Source: Clostridium tunisiense TJ
Lineage (GTDB): Bacteria > Bacillota > Clostridia > Clostridiales > Clostridiaceae
Assembly (NCBI RefSeq): GCF_000300195.1
Contig: NZ_AMQH01000018.1
Coordinates: 1 to 64,000, forward strand
Direction: 5' to 3'
Length of the DNA: 64,000 bases
The first letter of the stretch is position 1. The number at the start of each line of letters is the position of its first letter. Under the pieces are notes generated by a model. It ran no database searches and was not told where the DNA came from. It saw only the letters and a program-made list of their open reading frames with translations. Below, in pieces: positions 28,501 to 39,463 of the stretch. The translations under genes were made by a program, and so were the position numbers.

Positions 28501-30741
28501 CTACAAAAGTTCTAATGGTGCTGATGATAGCATAAGTTTTTTGATTCCCATACTGTTAAAAGCAATAGTTACAATAACGTCTGCATTATCTCCTGATACA
28601 GAAACCACTGTCCCAACTCCAAATTTACTGTGTTTAACCTTTCTCCCTATAGTAACTTCATCCACCATTATAGTATCTTTTTTGTCACCACTATTTATTA
28701 TAGAAGTAGCTACTTCCTTAGCATAATTTGATTGCATATTTTTCAAAGTGTGGGGATTATTATAGGATGGTTTATTTCCTGTATTCTTTAGTACATTTAC
28801 AGCTCGGGACTTCCCACCAACCAACTCTTTTAAGCTTGGTGGAATTTCACTTACAAAATCAGATACCGAATAAGCAACGGTTCTACCAAATACCATTCTT
28901 TGTTCAGCAGAAGTTATATAAAGCACTTCTTTTGCTCTTGTTATTGCAACATAACAAAGTCTTCTTGATTCTTCCATCTCCGTAAAGCTGTTGAGAGAAG
29001 ACATTCCAGGGAATATTCCGTTTTCCATACCAACTAAGAATACTACAGGAAACTCTAACCCCTTAGCACTATGAACAGTCATCATTACCACCGAATTTTC
29101 TTCTTCCCCTAAATTGTCCAAATCAGAAACTAAAACAACTTTTTCTAAAAATGCAGCTAATGACTTATCTTCTGAATCTTTCTCAAAAGCAACTGCATCT
29201 GAAACTAGTTCTTTAAGGTTTTCAATCCTACTCTCATCTTCAGGAGTCTTTGAACCCTTTAGCATATTCATGTAGCCACTTTCATCTAAAATATCCATAA
29301 TCAACTCAGATATAGGTGTTTCATCAGCCTTAGCAATAAAACTATTTATTAATCCTGTAAATTTATTAATTGATGCAATCGCTCTTGAAGAAATGCCTGG
29401 TATGAATTCAGCATCCAACAAAGTATTGTACATACAATCTCCTGTCTCATTGGCAAAGGTTTGAACTTTCTCTACAGTTGTATCACCTATATTTCGCTTT
29501 GGCTCATTGATTATTCTTCTTAGACTAATATCATCAAGGGGATTATTTACTAGCTTTAAATAAGCCATAATGTCTTTAATTTCTTTTCTATCATAGAACT
29601 TAAGTCCTCCCACGATTTTATAGGGAATTTCACCTCTTCTAAAGGTTTCCTCAAATATACGCGACTGTGAATTCATTCTATAAAGAATAGCAAAGTCATT
29701 TAATGTTCTTCCCTCTTCTTTTATTAATCTTTTAATTTCACTAGCAACGAAACTTCCTTCATCGATATCACTAAACCCTCTATATACCTTTAGTTTTTCT
29801 CCCGCTTCACTTTCAGTTCTAAGTTCTTTTTCTTTTCTTTGAGCATTATTCTTAATAACCATATTTGCAGCCTGAAGAATATTAGATTTTGAACGGTAAT
29901 TTTGTTCAAGTTTTACTACTTTTGCATTAGGAAAGTCCTTTTCAAAATCTAAAATATTAGTAATGTCAGCCCCTCTCCAAGCATAAATGCATTGATCATC
30001 GTCACCAACCACGCAAATATTCTCTTCTTCATTGATTAAAAGTTTTACAAGTTCATACTGAGACTTATTTGTATCTTGGTATTCATCAACCATTATGTAT
30101 CTAAATTTTCTTTGATAAAATTCTCTTACATCTGTTTGTTCTTTTAAAAGTCTAACAGTTAAGAAAATAAGGTCATCGAAATCCAGAGAATTATTAGCTT
30201 TAAGCCTTTTTTGATAAAGAGTGTACACATCTGCAATTTTATTCTTTCTAAAGTCTCCTTCATTCTCTTTTTTAAAAGTTTCTGTAGAAATCATATTATT
30301 TTTTGATGAAGATATTTTCCCCATAATTTCAGAGTCTGTAATATCCTTTTCATTAATGTTTAATTCTTTCATACATTGCTTAACCAATGTTTTTGCATCA
30401 TAGGTATCATAAATTGTAAAGTTTTTATTATATCCTAATTTATCTATCTCTCTTCTTAGTATTCTTACACAGCTAGAGTGGAAGGTAGATACCCACATAT
30501 TATCTGCCACGTCACCTACAAGAGTCCTCACCCTATCCTTCATTTCACCTGCAGCCTTATTGGTAAAAGTTATTGCCAGTATTTGGGATGGAAATATTCC
30601 CAAGTTTTTTACCATATGTGCAATTCTATAGGTTAAAACCCTTGTTTTTCCTGATCCTGCACCCGCCAATATCAATAATGGTCCATTTACATTAATGGCT
30701 GCCTCATACTGCTCTTTATTTAATAATTTTTTTAAATCCAT
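28501..30741 (-). CDS. pcrA: ATP-dependent DNA helicase PcrA (UvrD family)
   Basis: This 746-residue superfamily 1A 3'-5' helicase is used in repair and in clearing RecA and RNA polymerase. It has Walker A GAGSGKT (27-33), the DEYQDTNKSQ motif II region, QNYRS motif IV and MTVHSAKGLEF with VAITRAKE near the end of the helicase core. A C-terminal tail (VGRKVKHSKFGVGTVV) forms the Tudor-like domain that contacts RNA polymerase in PcrA. AGGAGTGA lies before the ATG. It precedes ligA, the classic pcrA-ligA pair. Confidence 0.97.
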   Translation of the reverse strand: MDLKKLLNKEQYEAAINVNGPLLILAGAGSGKTRVLTYRIAHMVKNLGIFPSQILAITFTNKAAGEMKDRVRTLVGDVADNMWVSTFHSSCVRILRREIDKLGYNKNFTIYDTYDAKTLVKQCMKELNINEKDITDSEIMGKISSSKNNMISTETFKKENEGDFRKNKIADVYTLYQKRLKANNSLDFDDLIFLTVRLLKEQTDVREFYQRKFRYIMVDEYQDTNKSQYELVKLLINEEENICVVGDDDQCIYAWRGADITNILDFEKDFPNAKVVKLEQNYRSKSNILQAANMVIKNNAQRKEKELRTESEAGEKLKVYRGFSDIDEGSFVASEIKRLIKEEGRTLNDFAILYRMNSQSRIFEETFRRGEIPYKIVGGLKFYDRKEIKDIMAYLKLVNNPLDDISLRRIINEPKRNIGDTTVEKVQTFANETGDCMYNTLLDAEFIPGISSRAIASINKFTGLINSFIAKADETPISELIMDILDESGYMNMLKGSKTPEDESRIENLKELVSDAVAFEKDSEDKSLAAFLEKVVLVSDLDNLGEEENSVVMMTVHSAKGLEFPVVFLVGMENGIFPGMSSLNSFTEMEESRRLCYVAITRAKEVLYITSAEQRMVFGRTVAYSVSDFVSEIPPSLKELVGGKSRAVNVLKNTGNKPSYNNPHTLKNMQSNYAKEVATSIINSGDKKDTIMVDEVTIGRKVKHSKFGVGTVVSVSGDNADVIVTIAFNSMGIKKLMLSSAPLELL

Positions 30742-30822
30742 TTAAATCACTCCTAACTTAAACTATATTTAGTTTAAATTTGCACTATCCTTAATTATAT
30801 CATATTTTATTTAGATTAAACA

Positions 30823-30845
30823 AAAAAGCGACAGAGTCGCTTTTA
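30823..30845 (-). terminator. Terminator of the YerC-type regulator gene
   Basis: AAAAGCGAC and GTCGCTTTTTT on the minus strand form a 9-bp stem with a three-base loop and T-run. Confidence 0.85.
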
Positions 30846-30897
30846 AAATTTGGTTTCAATACTTAAATTAGTACAATATATTAAAATGCACTTTAAA

Positions 30898-31203
30898 TTA
30901 GTCCTCTGTCCACTTAATTCTATTAAAGACAATTTTATAACCATCGTTACCATAATTTAAAGATCGATTCACCCTACTGATTGTTGCTGTGCTTGCTCCT
31001 GTAGTACTTGCTATATCTAGATAGGTTCTTTTCTCCATTAACATTCTAGCAACTTGTAATCTCTGTTCTATAGCTTTTATTTCATTTATTGTACATATGT
31101 CTTCAAAAAACTTATAAAACTCTTCTTTAGTTTTTAAACTAGCTATACCTTCAAACAAAAAATCCATTTCTTTACTTTCAAACTTAGATTTAAATTCTCC
31201 CAT
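30898..31203 (-). CDS. YerC/YecD TrpR-family DNA-binding protein
   Basis: This 101-residue protein has the TrpR-like helix-turn-helix: IKAIEQRLQVARML followed by TYLDIASTTGASTATISRVNRSLNYG. The family (YerC/YecD, TrpR-related) is commonly encoded next to pcrA in Firmicutes; its ligand and targets are unsettled. AGGGGG precedes the ATG. It has its own terminator before pcrA, so the genes are neighbours but probably separate transcripts. Confidence 0.9.
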   Translation of the reverse strand: MGEFKSKFESKEMDFLFEGIASLKTKEEFYKFFEDICTINEIKAIEQRLQVARMLMEKRTYLDIASTTGASTATISRVNRSLNYGNDGYKIVFNRIKWTED

Positions 31204-31407
31204 AGTTAATCCCCCTAAAACTCATGCTTTTGTTCAATTTATACCTTTATTATAAGTTTAATGTTTTAAAGTGTAAATACAGAATATTTATTTTATTCAA
31301 ATACTTTTTCTCAACAGCACTTACAAACAGAATAAACTCAGCTGTTTTAATAAAAAACTAAATTTATAGTTATACATTAGCTATAAAATATCATAATTGA
31401 AAATAAA

Positions 31408-31436
31408 AAGCTAAAGTAGTAATAACTACTCTAGCC
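31408..31436 (-). terminator. Terminator overlapping the end of secG
   Basis: GCTAGAGTAGT and ACTACTTTAGC (one mismatch) form a stem followed by TTTTTATTTTC on the minus strand. Its first arm contains the secG stop codon. Confidence 0.7.
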
Positions 31437-31667
31437 TATTTGTATGTTTATTAAAATAACAGATAACGCAAATATAATTGATGAAATAACTGTTACCCTA
31501 GCTAAAAAAGCTTCACGAGTTTTAGTTTTATTTTTTGAGAAAAAAGTTTCAGAACTTCCAGTCATTAAGCTATTTAACCCATTGGTTTTACTTGGTTGTA
31601 AAGCTATGGAGCCAATAACGACCAATGCTGATATAACAAGTACTGCCATAAGCACCTTTAACATCAT
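31431..31667 (-). CDS. secG: Preprotein translocase subunit SecG
   Basis: 78-residue membrane protein with the two-helix SecG layout: an N-terminal helix with VLVISALVVIGSIALQPSK, a Gly/Ser loop and a second helix (ARVTVISSIIFALSVILI). It assists the SecYE channel. I start at the ATG at 31667, preceded by AAGGGGGTG; a ten-codon longer reading would include that site as coding. It sits downstream of eno, as in other clostridia. Confidence 0.93.
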   Translation of the reverse strand: MMLKVLMAVLVISALVVIGSIALQPSKTNGLNSLMTGSSETFFSKNKTKTREAFLARVTVISSIIFALSVILINIQIG

Positions 31668-31751
31668 ATGTACACCCCCTTGCAACATTATTGCCATTTT
31701 ACAAGAATATACTTTATTCTAACATAGTAATAATCTTTTTACAATAAATTA

Positions 31752-31777
31752 AGCAGAGAGATTTAGATCCCTCTGCT
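31752..31777 (-). terminator. Terminator-like hairpin after eno
   Basis: AGCAGAGGGAT and ATCTCTCTGCT form an 11-bp stem (one mismatch) with a short loop, followed by TTAATTTATT. The T-run is weak, so partial read-through to secG is possible. Confidence 0.6.
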
Positions 31778-31786
31778 CCAAATCAA

Positions 31787-33106
<1,320 letters not shown>

Positions 33107-33154
33107 TCAAATTGTACTAGCTTTAAAAATATTCTGAACTTATATTTATAATTT

Positions 33155-33205
33155 AATGCACAATAGAGTTTAACTTAATTTTAAAAGCTTTACCTATTGT
33201 GCATT
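33155..33205 (-). repeat. 12-bp inverted repeat between gpmI and eno
   Basis: AATGCACAATAG and CTATTGTGCATT are perfect complements separated by 27 bases. No T-run follows. This may be an mRNA processing or stability element, or an operator upstream of eno. Confidence 0.55.
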
Positions 33206-33264
33206 AATCCTAAACTAATTATACTTTAAAGTTAAACATGGCCTTAACACAAGGGTTAAGATCT

Positions 33265-34794
33265 TTATATTATTAAAGATTTACCTGTCATTTCTTCTGG
33301 TTGTGGTAATCCCATAACTTGAAGCATAGTTGGTGCTATATCAGCTAATATACCATCATCTCTTAATGGTGCTGCATTCTCTGATACATATACAAATGGT
33401 ACTAGGTTATTAGTATGTGCTGTCATTGGTTTACCTGTAGAGTAATCAATCATAGTTTCAGCATTTCCATGATCAGCAGTAATAAACACTGTTCCATCTT
33501 TGTCTAATACTTTGCTCACAATTTTACCTAAGCAATAATCTACAGTTTCCACTGCTTTTATTGCAGCTTCAACTATTCCTGTATGACCAACCATATCTGG
33601 GTTAGCAAAGTTTAAAATAATCATATGATATTTATCTTCTTCTAAAGCTTCTAGCACTTTATCTGTTACCTCATAAGCACTCATTTCAGGTTTTAAATCA
33701 TAGGTTGCTACCTTTGGAGAAGGTACTAGAGTTCGATCCTCACCTTTATTTGCCACTTCAATGCCACCATTAAAGAAGAAGGTTACATGAGCATATTTTT
33801 CAGTTTCTGCTATTCTTAATTGATTTAAACCCTTATTACTTACATACTCACCTAAAGTATTGACATAACTCTCAGCTCTATACGCAACTTTAACATTTTC
33901 TATTGTTTTGTCATACTGAGTCATGCAAACATAATTTAAATCTAAACTTTTTCTTTCAAACCCATTGAATACTTTGTCGTTTAAAGCTCTTGTAAGTTCC
34001 CTAGCTCTATCAGGTCTAAAGTTAAAGAAAATTACTGAATCCTTATCAGTAACTGTAGCTGTAGGCTTTCCTTCAGTGAGAATTACTGTTGGAATAACAA
34101 ACTCATCTGTCTTATTATCATGATAAGCAAGTTCTACTGCACTTTGAGGTGTATCGGCATAACTTCCCTCACCTTTGACCATAGCATTATATGCAAGTTG
34201 AACTCTCTCCCAACGATTATCTCTATCCATAGCATAATATCTACCAGAAATAGTAGCAAATTTACCTGTTTCTTCTTTTATCATATGATTTTCTAACTCA
34301 TTAATAAATTGTAGAGCTGATGATGGTGCTACATCTCTTCCGTCAAGAAATCCATGTACATACACCTTTTTTAACCCCTTATTTTTACAAAGAGTTATCA
34401 GCGCTTTAACATGTTCTATATGAGAATGCACTCCTCCATCAGATAAAAGACCCATTAAATGCAAAGAAGAGTTATTTTCTATAGCTTTCTCGATACCATA
34501 GTTTAAAGCTGGGTTCTCAAAAAATCTTCCTTCTTTTATCTCTTTAGATATTCTGGTTAATTCTTGATAAATTATTCTTCCAGCACCTATATTCAAATGA
34601 CCAACTTCCGAATTTCCCATTTGTCCTTCTGGTAAACCTACATCTAATCCACTTGCAGAAATTGCAGTACTTGGATAACTGTTTATTAAATTATCATAAT
34701 TTGGTTTTTTAGATGCTCTAACTGCATTTCCATCTACTTTATCACTTAAACCAAATCCATCTAGTATCATAAGCATTACTGGTTTTTTTGGCAT
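33265..34794 (-). CDS. gpmI: 2,3-bisphosphoglycerate-independent phosphoglycerate mutase
   Basis: This 509-residue di-manganese enzyme of the alkaline phosphatase superfamily converts 3- to 2-phosphoglycerate. The N-terminal metal motif is MILDGFGL and the phosphoserine nucleophile is Ser62 in MGNSEVGHLNIG. HGFLDGRD (transferase domain) and ITADHGNAE (second metal cluster) are also present. In clostridia and Bacillus this form is pH- and Mn-sensitive. It is 24 bases after tpiA in the same operon. Confidence 0.98.
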   Translation of the reverse strand: MPKKPVMLMILDGFGLSDKVDGNAVRASKKPNYDNLINSYPSTAISASGLDVGLPEGQMGNSEVGHLNIGAGRIIYQELTRISKEIKEGRFFENPALNYGIEKAIENNSSLHLMGLLSDGGVHSHIEHVKALITLCKNKGLKKVYVHGFLDGRDVAPSSALQFINELENHMIKEETGKFATISGRYYAMDRDNRWERVQLAYNAMVKGEGSYADTPQSAVELAYHDNKTDEFVIPTVILTEGKPTATVTDKDSVIFFNFRPDRARELTRALNDKVFNGFERKSLDLNYVCMTQYDKTIENVKVAYRAESYVNTLGEYVSNKGLNQLRIAETEKYAHVTFFFNGGIEVANKGEDRTLVPSPKVATYDLKPEMSAYEVTDKVLEALEEDKYHMIILNFANPDMVGHTGIVEAAIKAVETVDYCLGKIVSKVLDKDGTVFITADHGNAETMIDYSTGKPMTAHTNNLVPFVYVSENAAPLRDDGILADIAPTMLQVMGLPQPEEMTGKSLII

Positions 34795-34818
34795 CCTAAA
34801 TTATCCCACCCTTATAAA

Positions 34819-35565
34819 TTAGTAGTTTACAATAGCACTAAAATCTTGTGCTTTTAGACTAGCACCTCCAATAAGACCACCATCTATATGTTCTTTTTCC
34901 ATTTGCTCTCTTATAGTTGATGGTTTTACAGAGCCACCATATTGTATTCTAACACTATCTGCTATATCTTTTCCATAGATTTTTTCAATTACCATTCTAA
35001 TAAATCCTATAGTTTCGTTAGCATCCTCAGCTGTTGCAGTTTTTCCAGTTCCTATAGCCCAAATTGGCTCATATGCTATTACCATGTTTTTCACATCATC
35101 ACTTAAGATTCCAGCTAAATCTAACTTAACTTGAGTAGCTAAAACTTCCTGTGTAATTCCTGTTTCTCTTTCTTCTAACAATTCTCCCACACAAAGAATA
35201 GGTTTTAACCCATACTGAATTGCAGCCTTTAATTTCTTATTTACTGTATTATCAGTTTCATTAAAATACTGTCTTCTTTCACTATGTCCTATTATAACAA
35301 AATCTACTCCTAACTCCTTAAGCATTTTTGGAGATACCTCTCCTGTAAATGCTCCTTCTGTTTCAAAGTGCATATTCTGAGCACCTATCATAATATTTGT
35401 ATCTCTACAAGCTTCGATCACTGCTGGCAAACTTAAAAATGTAGGACAAACCACCACATCACACTTAGCATCCTTAACTAATGGCTTTAACTCCTGAACC
35501 AAAGATACCGCTTCACTTACAGTTTTATGCATTTTCCAATTTCCTGCTATTATTGGCTTTCTCAT
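34819..35565 (-). CDS. tpiA: Triosephosphate isomerase
   Basis: This 248-residue TIM barrel interconverts DHAP and glyceraldehyde 3-phosphate. Catalytic residues are Asn9, Lys11 (GNWKMHK), His94 (IIGHSERR) and Glu166 ([11 protein letters not shown]). I start at the ATG at 35565 with GGAGG seven bases upstream; a longer reading running into the pgk end is unlikely. It is 22 bases after pgk. Confidence 0.98.
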   Translation of the reverse strand: MRKPIIAGNWKMHKTVSEAVSLVQELKPLVKDAKCDVVVCPTFLSLPAVIEACRDTNIMIGAQNMHFETEGAFTGEVSPKMLKELGVDFVIIGHSERRQYFNETDNTVNKKLKAAIQYGLKPILCVGELLEERETGITQEVLATQVKLDLAGILSDDVKNMVIAYEPIWAIGTGKTATAEDANETIGFIRMVIEKIYGKDIADSVRIQYGGSVKPSTIREQMEKEHIDGGLIGGASLKAQDFSAIVNY

Positions 35566-35587
35566 AACATTACCTCCACCTTCAATA

Positions 35588-36784
35588 TTATCTATCATTT
35601 AAAGCAACTATACCTGGTAACTCAATTCCTTCAAGGAACTCAAGTGATGCACCACCACCAGTAGAAATATGAGTCATTTTGTCTCCCATTCCAAAAATAT
35701 TAACTGCAGCAGCGCTGTCTCCACCACCTATAATTGTAGTACCACCACACTTTGCCATGGCTTCTCCAATTGCTTTTGTACCCTTACTAAAGTTTTCAAA
35801 TTCAAAAACTCCCATTGGTCCATTCCAAATAACTGTCTTTGACTGAGAAATCCATTTACTATAATTTTCTCTAGTCTTAGGTCCAATATCTAATCCCATG
35901 TATCCATCTTCAATATTTTCACTTACTGTCTCTAAAGGTGTAGCATCCTTTGAAAACTCATTAGCTATAACATGATCAAGAGGAAGAAGTAACTTTACAT
36001 CTTTATTCTCAGCTTTTTTCATCATTTCAATAGCATAATCCAACTTATCTTCTTCAACTCTAGAGTTTCCAATTTGGAATCCCTTAGCCTTTAAGAATGT
36101 GTAAGCCATTGCTCCTCCAATAACTAAGGTATCAACTTTTTCCAGCAAGTTATTTATTACATTTATCTTATCTGATACTTTAGATCCTCCTAAAATGGCA
36201 GTAAAAGGTCTTTCAGGATTTTCCACTGCTTCTCCCAAGAACTTTAACTCCTTTTGTATTAAATATCCGCACACTGAAGTGTCTACAAATTTAGTTACAC
36301 CTACAGTAGAACAATGTGCTCTGTGAGCAGTTCCAAAAGCATCATTTACAAATATATCACATAGTGATGCCAATTCCTTAGAAAAGTTCTCTTCATTTTT
36401 TGTCTCTTCTTTCCTAAATCTAGTATTTTGAAGAAGCACACACTGTCCTTCTGTCATATTGTTAACAGCATTAACTGCATTTTCTCCAACTACATTGTCA
36501 TCATCTGCAAAGACAACCTGTTTTCCTAATAGTTCTGACAATCTAGCTCCTACTGGTTCCAAAGATAGCTCTTTTTTTGCTTCCCCCTTTGGTTTTCCAA
36601 GATGAGAACAAAGTATTACCTTAGCTCCATTTTCTAATAAGTATTCTATAGTAGGTAGCGCTCCCACTAATCTATTTTCATCAGTTATAACTCCATCTAC
36701 TATTGGTACATTAAAATCACATCTTAATAAAACTTTTTTTCCTTTTACGGCTACATCTTCTATAGTTTTTTTATTAAATACCAT
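35588..36784 (-). CDS. pgk: Phosphoglycerate kinase
   Basis: This 398-residue two-domain kinase makes ATP from 1,3-bisphosphoglycerate. Signatures are [10 protein letters not shown] near the N-terminus, HLGKPKGE, and the C-terminal nucleotide loop GGGDSAAAV with [24 protein letters not shown] precedes the ATG. It is separated from gap by a strong terminator, so pgk-tpiA-gpmI probably also uses its own promoter. Confidence 0.98.
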   Translation of the reverse strand: MVFNKKTIEDVAVKGKKVLLRCDFNVPIVDGVITDENRLVGALPTIEYLLENGAKVILCSHLGKPKGEAKKELSLEPVGARLSELLGKQVVFADDDNVVGENAVNAVNNMTEGQCVLLQNTRFRKEETKNEENFSKELASLCDIFVNDAFGTAHRAHCSTVGVTKFVDTSVCGYLIQKELKFLGEAVENPERPFTAILGGSKVSDKINVINNLLEKVDTLVIGGAMAYTFLKAKGFQIGNSRVEEDKLDYAIEMMKKAENKDVKLLLPLDHVIANEFSKDATPLETVSENIEDGYMGLDIGPKTRENYSKWISQSKTVIWNGPMGVFEFENFSKGTKAIGEAMAKCGGTTIIGGGDSAAAVNIFGMGDKMTHISTGGGASLEFLEGIELPGIVALNDR

Positions 36785-36929
36785 TTTTATTCCACTCCTA
36801 TTTCATTAATTAAGAAACCTATTTAAAATTTTCTTGATAATAAAACTAAACTGGTTTCCTTAAACCTTTAATATAATAATACACTATTATCCAATATAAA
36901 GTCATAAAAATATAATTATTAGCTAAATT

Positions 36930-36971
36930 AAAAATCTAGTTATGTAGAATGTGCTACAGAACTAGATTTTT
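36930..36971 (-). terminator. Terminator between gap and pgk
   Basis: AAAAATCTAGTT and AACTAGATTTTT with inner TGTAG/CTACA pairs form a strong stem ending in a T-run on the minus strand, 35 bases after the gap stop codon. It should separate an abundant cggR-gap message from the downstream genes. Confidence 0.8.
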
Positions 36972-37005
36972 ATTAGTTATTTATATAGATTCATCTAATT
37001 ATATA

Positions 37006-38025
<1,020 letters not shown>

Positions 38026-38076
38026 CTAAAATTTATAATTATTCTACTTATATAACTTGATTTATGCAAGTAGTAT

Positions 38077-39105
38077 TTATCCCTTTAAAATATTAACTAT
38101 TTCTCTTGCTGTTGCTTCATCAGTAATTAAAATACTGTTGGTTCTATTTTTTTCTACTGCTATAATAGCCTTTGATTTTTCTACACCCGCTGCCACTGCA
38201 ATTATGTTTTCCACATCAGATACCTGATCCTTTGAAATCCCAACAAAAGGCATAGAATATACAATTTCTCCATCTATATTAAAATAATGTCCATAAGCTT
38301 CCCCTACGCCACCATTATCTTCTACTTTAATTTTAATTTCTTCTGGTAAATTCCTTTTCTTGCATGCAGTTTCTGCAATTCCAATACCATGAATTAAAAT
38401 ATAAGAATGACTTATTTGTTGAAAAATTTCTTTTATATCATTTTCTTGAAGTAACATCTGAAAAGCACTGTGGCTTAAATTGTCAGGCATGTGTAAAAGT
38501 TCATAAGCCGCACTAAGCTTATCAGCAAACCTTTGTACTAAAGTATTAGATTGTGTTTCAATATCCTTTGCCATTCCACCTCTTCCAGGTAAAACTTTAA
38601 TGTTATTAAACTTATTTATTCTATCTAGCTCATCTATTACTTTTTTTACAGTATTGCCCCCAGTTAGAGATATTACAATATCATCTTTTAATATATCTTT
38701 TATGTAGCTACTTGCAGCCTTACCTATCTCATTAAGTAAAGTTTCATCATTTCTCACATCTCCAGAAATAATGATAACATCTTTTATCTTTAGTTCTTCT
38801 TTGATTTCTTTTTCTAAACCTTGAATACCATTAATTTCGCGAATAAACAGCTTTAATCCACTTAAAACTTCTTCACCCTCTGTAGTAATTGACATACCTA
38901 TAGTATTAACTTCTATAAGATTTTGTTCCTTTAAAAAGTTTGTTTCACTTCTAACTACTCTTTCACTTAAATTTATATTAGTAGCTAATAGTCTTCTGCC
39001 AATTGGTTGATAGTATTTTATATTCCTTAAGATTTTGTATCTTATTTTTAGAACCTCTAATAGCTCAGGAATAAGTTTCTGTTGTAATTTTAATATGTTT
39101 TCCAT
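38077..39105 (-). CDS. cggR: Central glycolytic genes regulator CggR (SorC/DeoR family)
   Basis: This 342-residue repressor has an N-terminal winged helix (PIGRRLLATNINLSERVVRSETNFLKEQNLIEV) and a C-terminal sugar-phosphate-binding domain with SLTGGNTVKKVIDEL and the LPGRGGMAKD loop, as in CggR. Fructose-1,6-bisphosphate relieves repression in the B. subtilis protein. It is the first gene of the cggR-gap transcription unit and its leader carries a CggR-type operator, so it is probably autoregulated. AGAGGTGAG precedes the ATG. Confidence 0.95.
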   Translation of the reverse strand: MENILKLQQKLIPELLEVLKIRYKILRNIKYYQPIGRRLLATNINLSERVVRSETNFLKEQNLIEVNTIGMSITTEGEEVLSGLKLFIREINGIQGLEKEIKEELKIKDVIIISGDVRNDETLLNEIGKAASSYIKDILKDDIVISLTGGNTVKKVIDELDRINKFNNIKVLPGRGGMAKDIETQSNTLVQRFADKLSAAYELLHMPDNLSHSAFQMLLQENDIKEIFQQISHSYILIHGIGIAETACKKRNLPEEIKIKVEDNGGVGEAYGHYFNIDGEIVYSMPFVGISKDQVSDVENIIAVAAGVEKSKAIIAVEKNRTNSILITDEATAREIVNILKG

Positions 39106-39118
39106 ATCTCACCTCTTT

Positions 39119-39154
39119 GGACAAATTTTGTCCCTGCGGTTAATTTTTATCCCT
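39119..39154 (-). promoter_or_regulatory. CggR-type operator
   Basis: Minus-strand GGGACAAAATTTGTCC (39119-39134) fits the CggR half-operator GGGAC-N6-TGTC exactly. A degraded second copy, GGGATAAAAATTAAC (39139-39153), lies just upstream. Both fall between the promoter and the cggR start codon, suiting repression of the cggR-gap transcript. The consensus comes from B. subtilis; binding here is inferred. Confidence 0.65.
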
Positions 39155-39160
39155 ATATAA

Positions 39161-39189
39161 ATTGTACAATATTTACCACAATTTGTGAA
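39161..39189 (-). promoter_or_regulatory. Sigma-A promoter of cggR-gap
   Basis: TTCACA (39184-39189) and TACAAT (39161-39166) are separated by 17 bases on the minus strand, about 55 bases before the cggR start codon. Confidence 0.7.
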
Positions 39190-39285
39190 GAGCTAAAATA
39201 ACATTTTTATATAAAAATTTTAAATTGCTAACATCTTAGATCTAACACAGCTTAATATAATTAAATAATGAATAAGTTCATATTG

Positions 39286-39405
39286 TGGAGCAGCTTAGGA
39301 ATCAGGTTTTTACTAAGCAACGGTGTCTTTGTGAACAAACTGCATTTGTTACACCAAAGCAACTTATCTAGGCTGAGTAACTGCCACTTAAATAGGATGG
39401 CAGAC
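39286..39405. ncRNA. Candidate structured RNA between cggR and rpoN
   Basis: This stretch is richer in G and C than other intergenic DNA and contains nested complementary arms. CAGCTTAG (39291) pairs with CTAGGCTG (39368), GGTGT with ACACC (39322-39355), AACAAA with TTTGTT (39334-39350), and CTGCCA with TGGCAG (39381-39403). The outer stem pairs better as a plus-strand RNA (G-U instead of C-A). No clear promoter or terminator fixes the strand. Protein coding is unlikely. Confidence 0.4.
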
Positions 39406-39463
39406 TTAAAGCTTCAAAAATGTTGTAAAACCTCACTATACTCATTCTCTATAGTTACATAAC

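Noticed and set aside
39268-39462. 64-codon plus-strand frame between cggR and rpoN
   Set aside because: No ribosome-binding site, low-complexity protein, and it coincides with complementary arms that suggest structured RNA.
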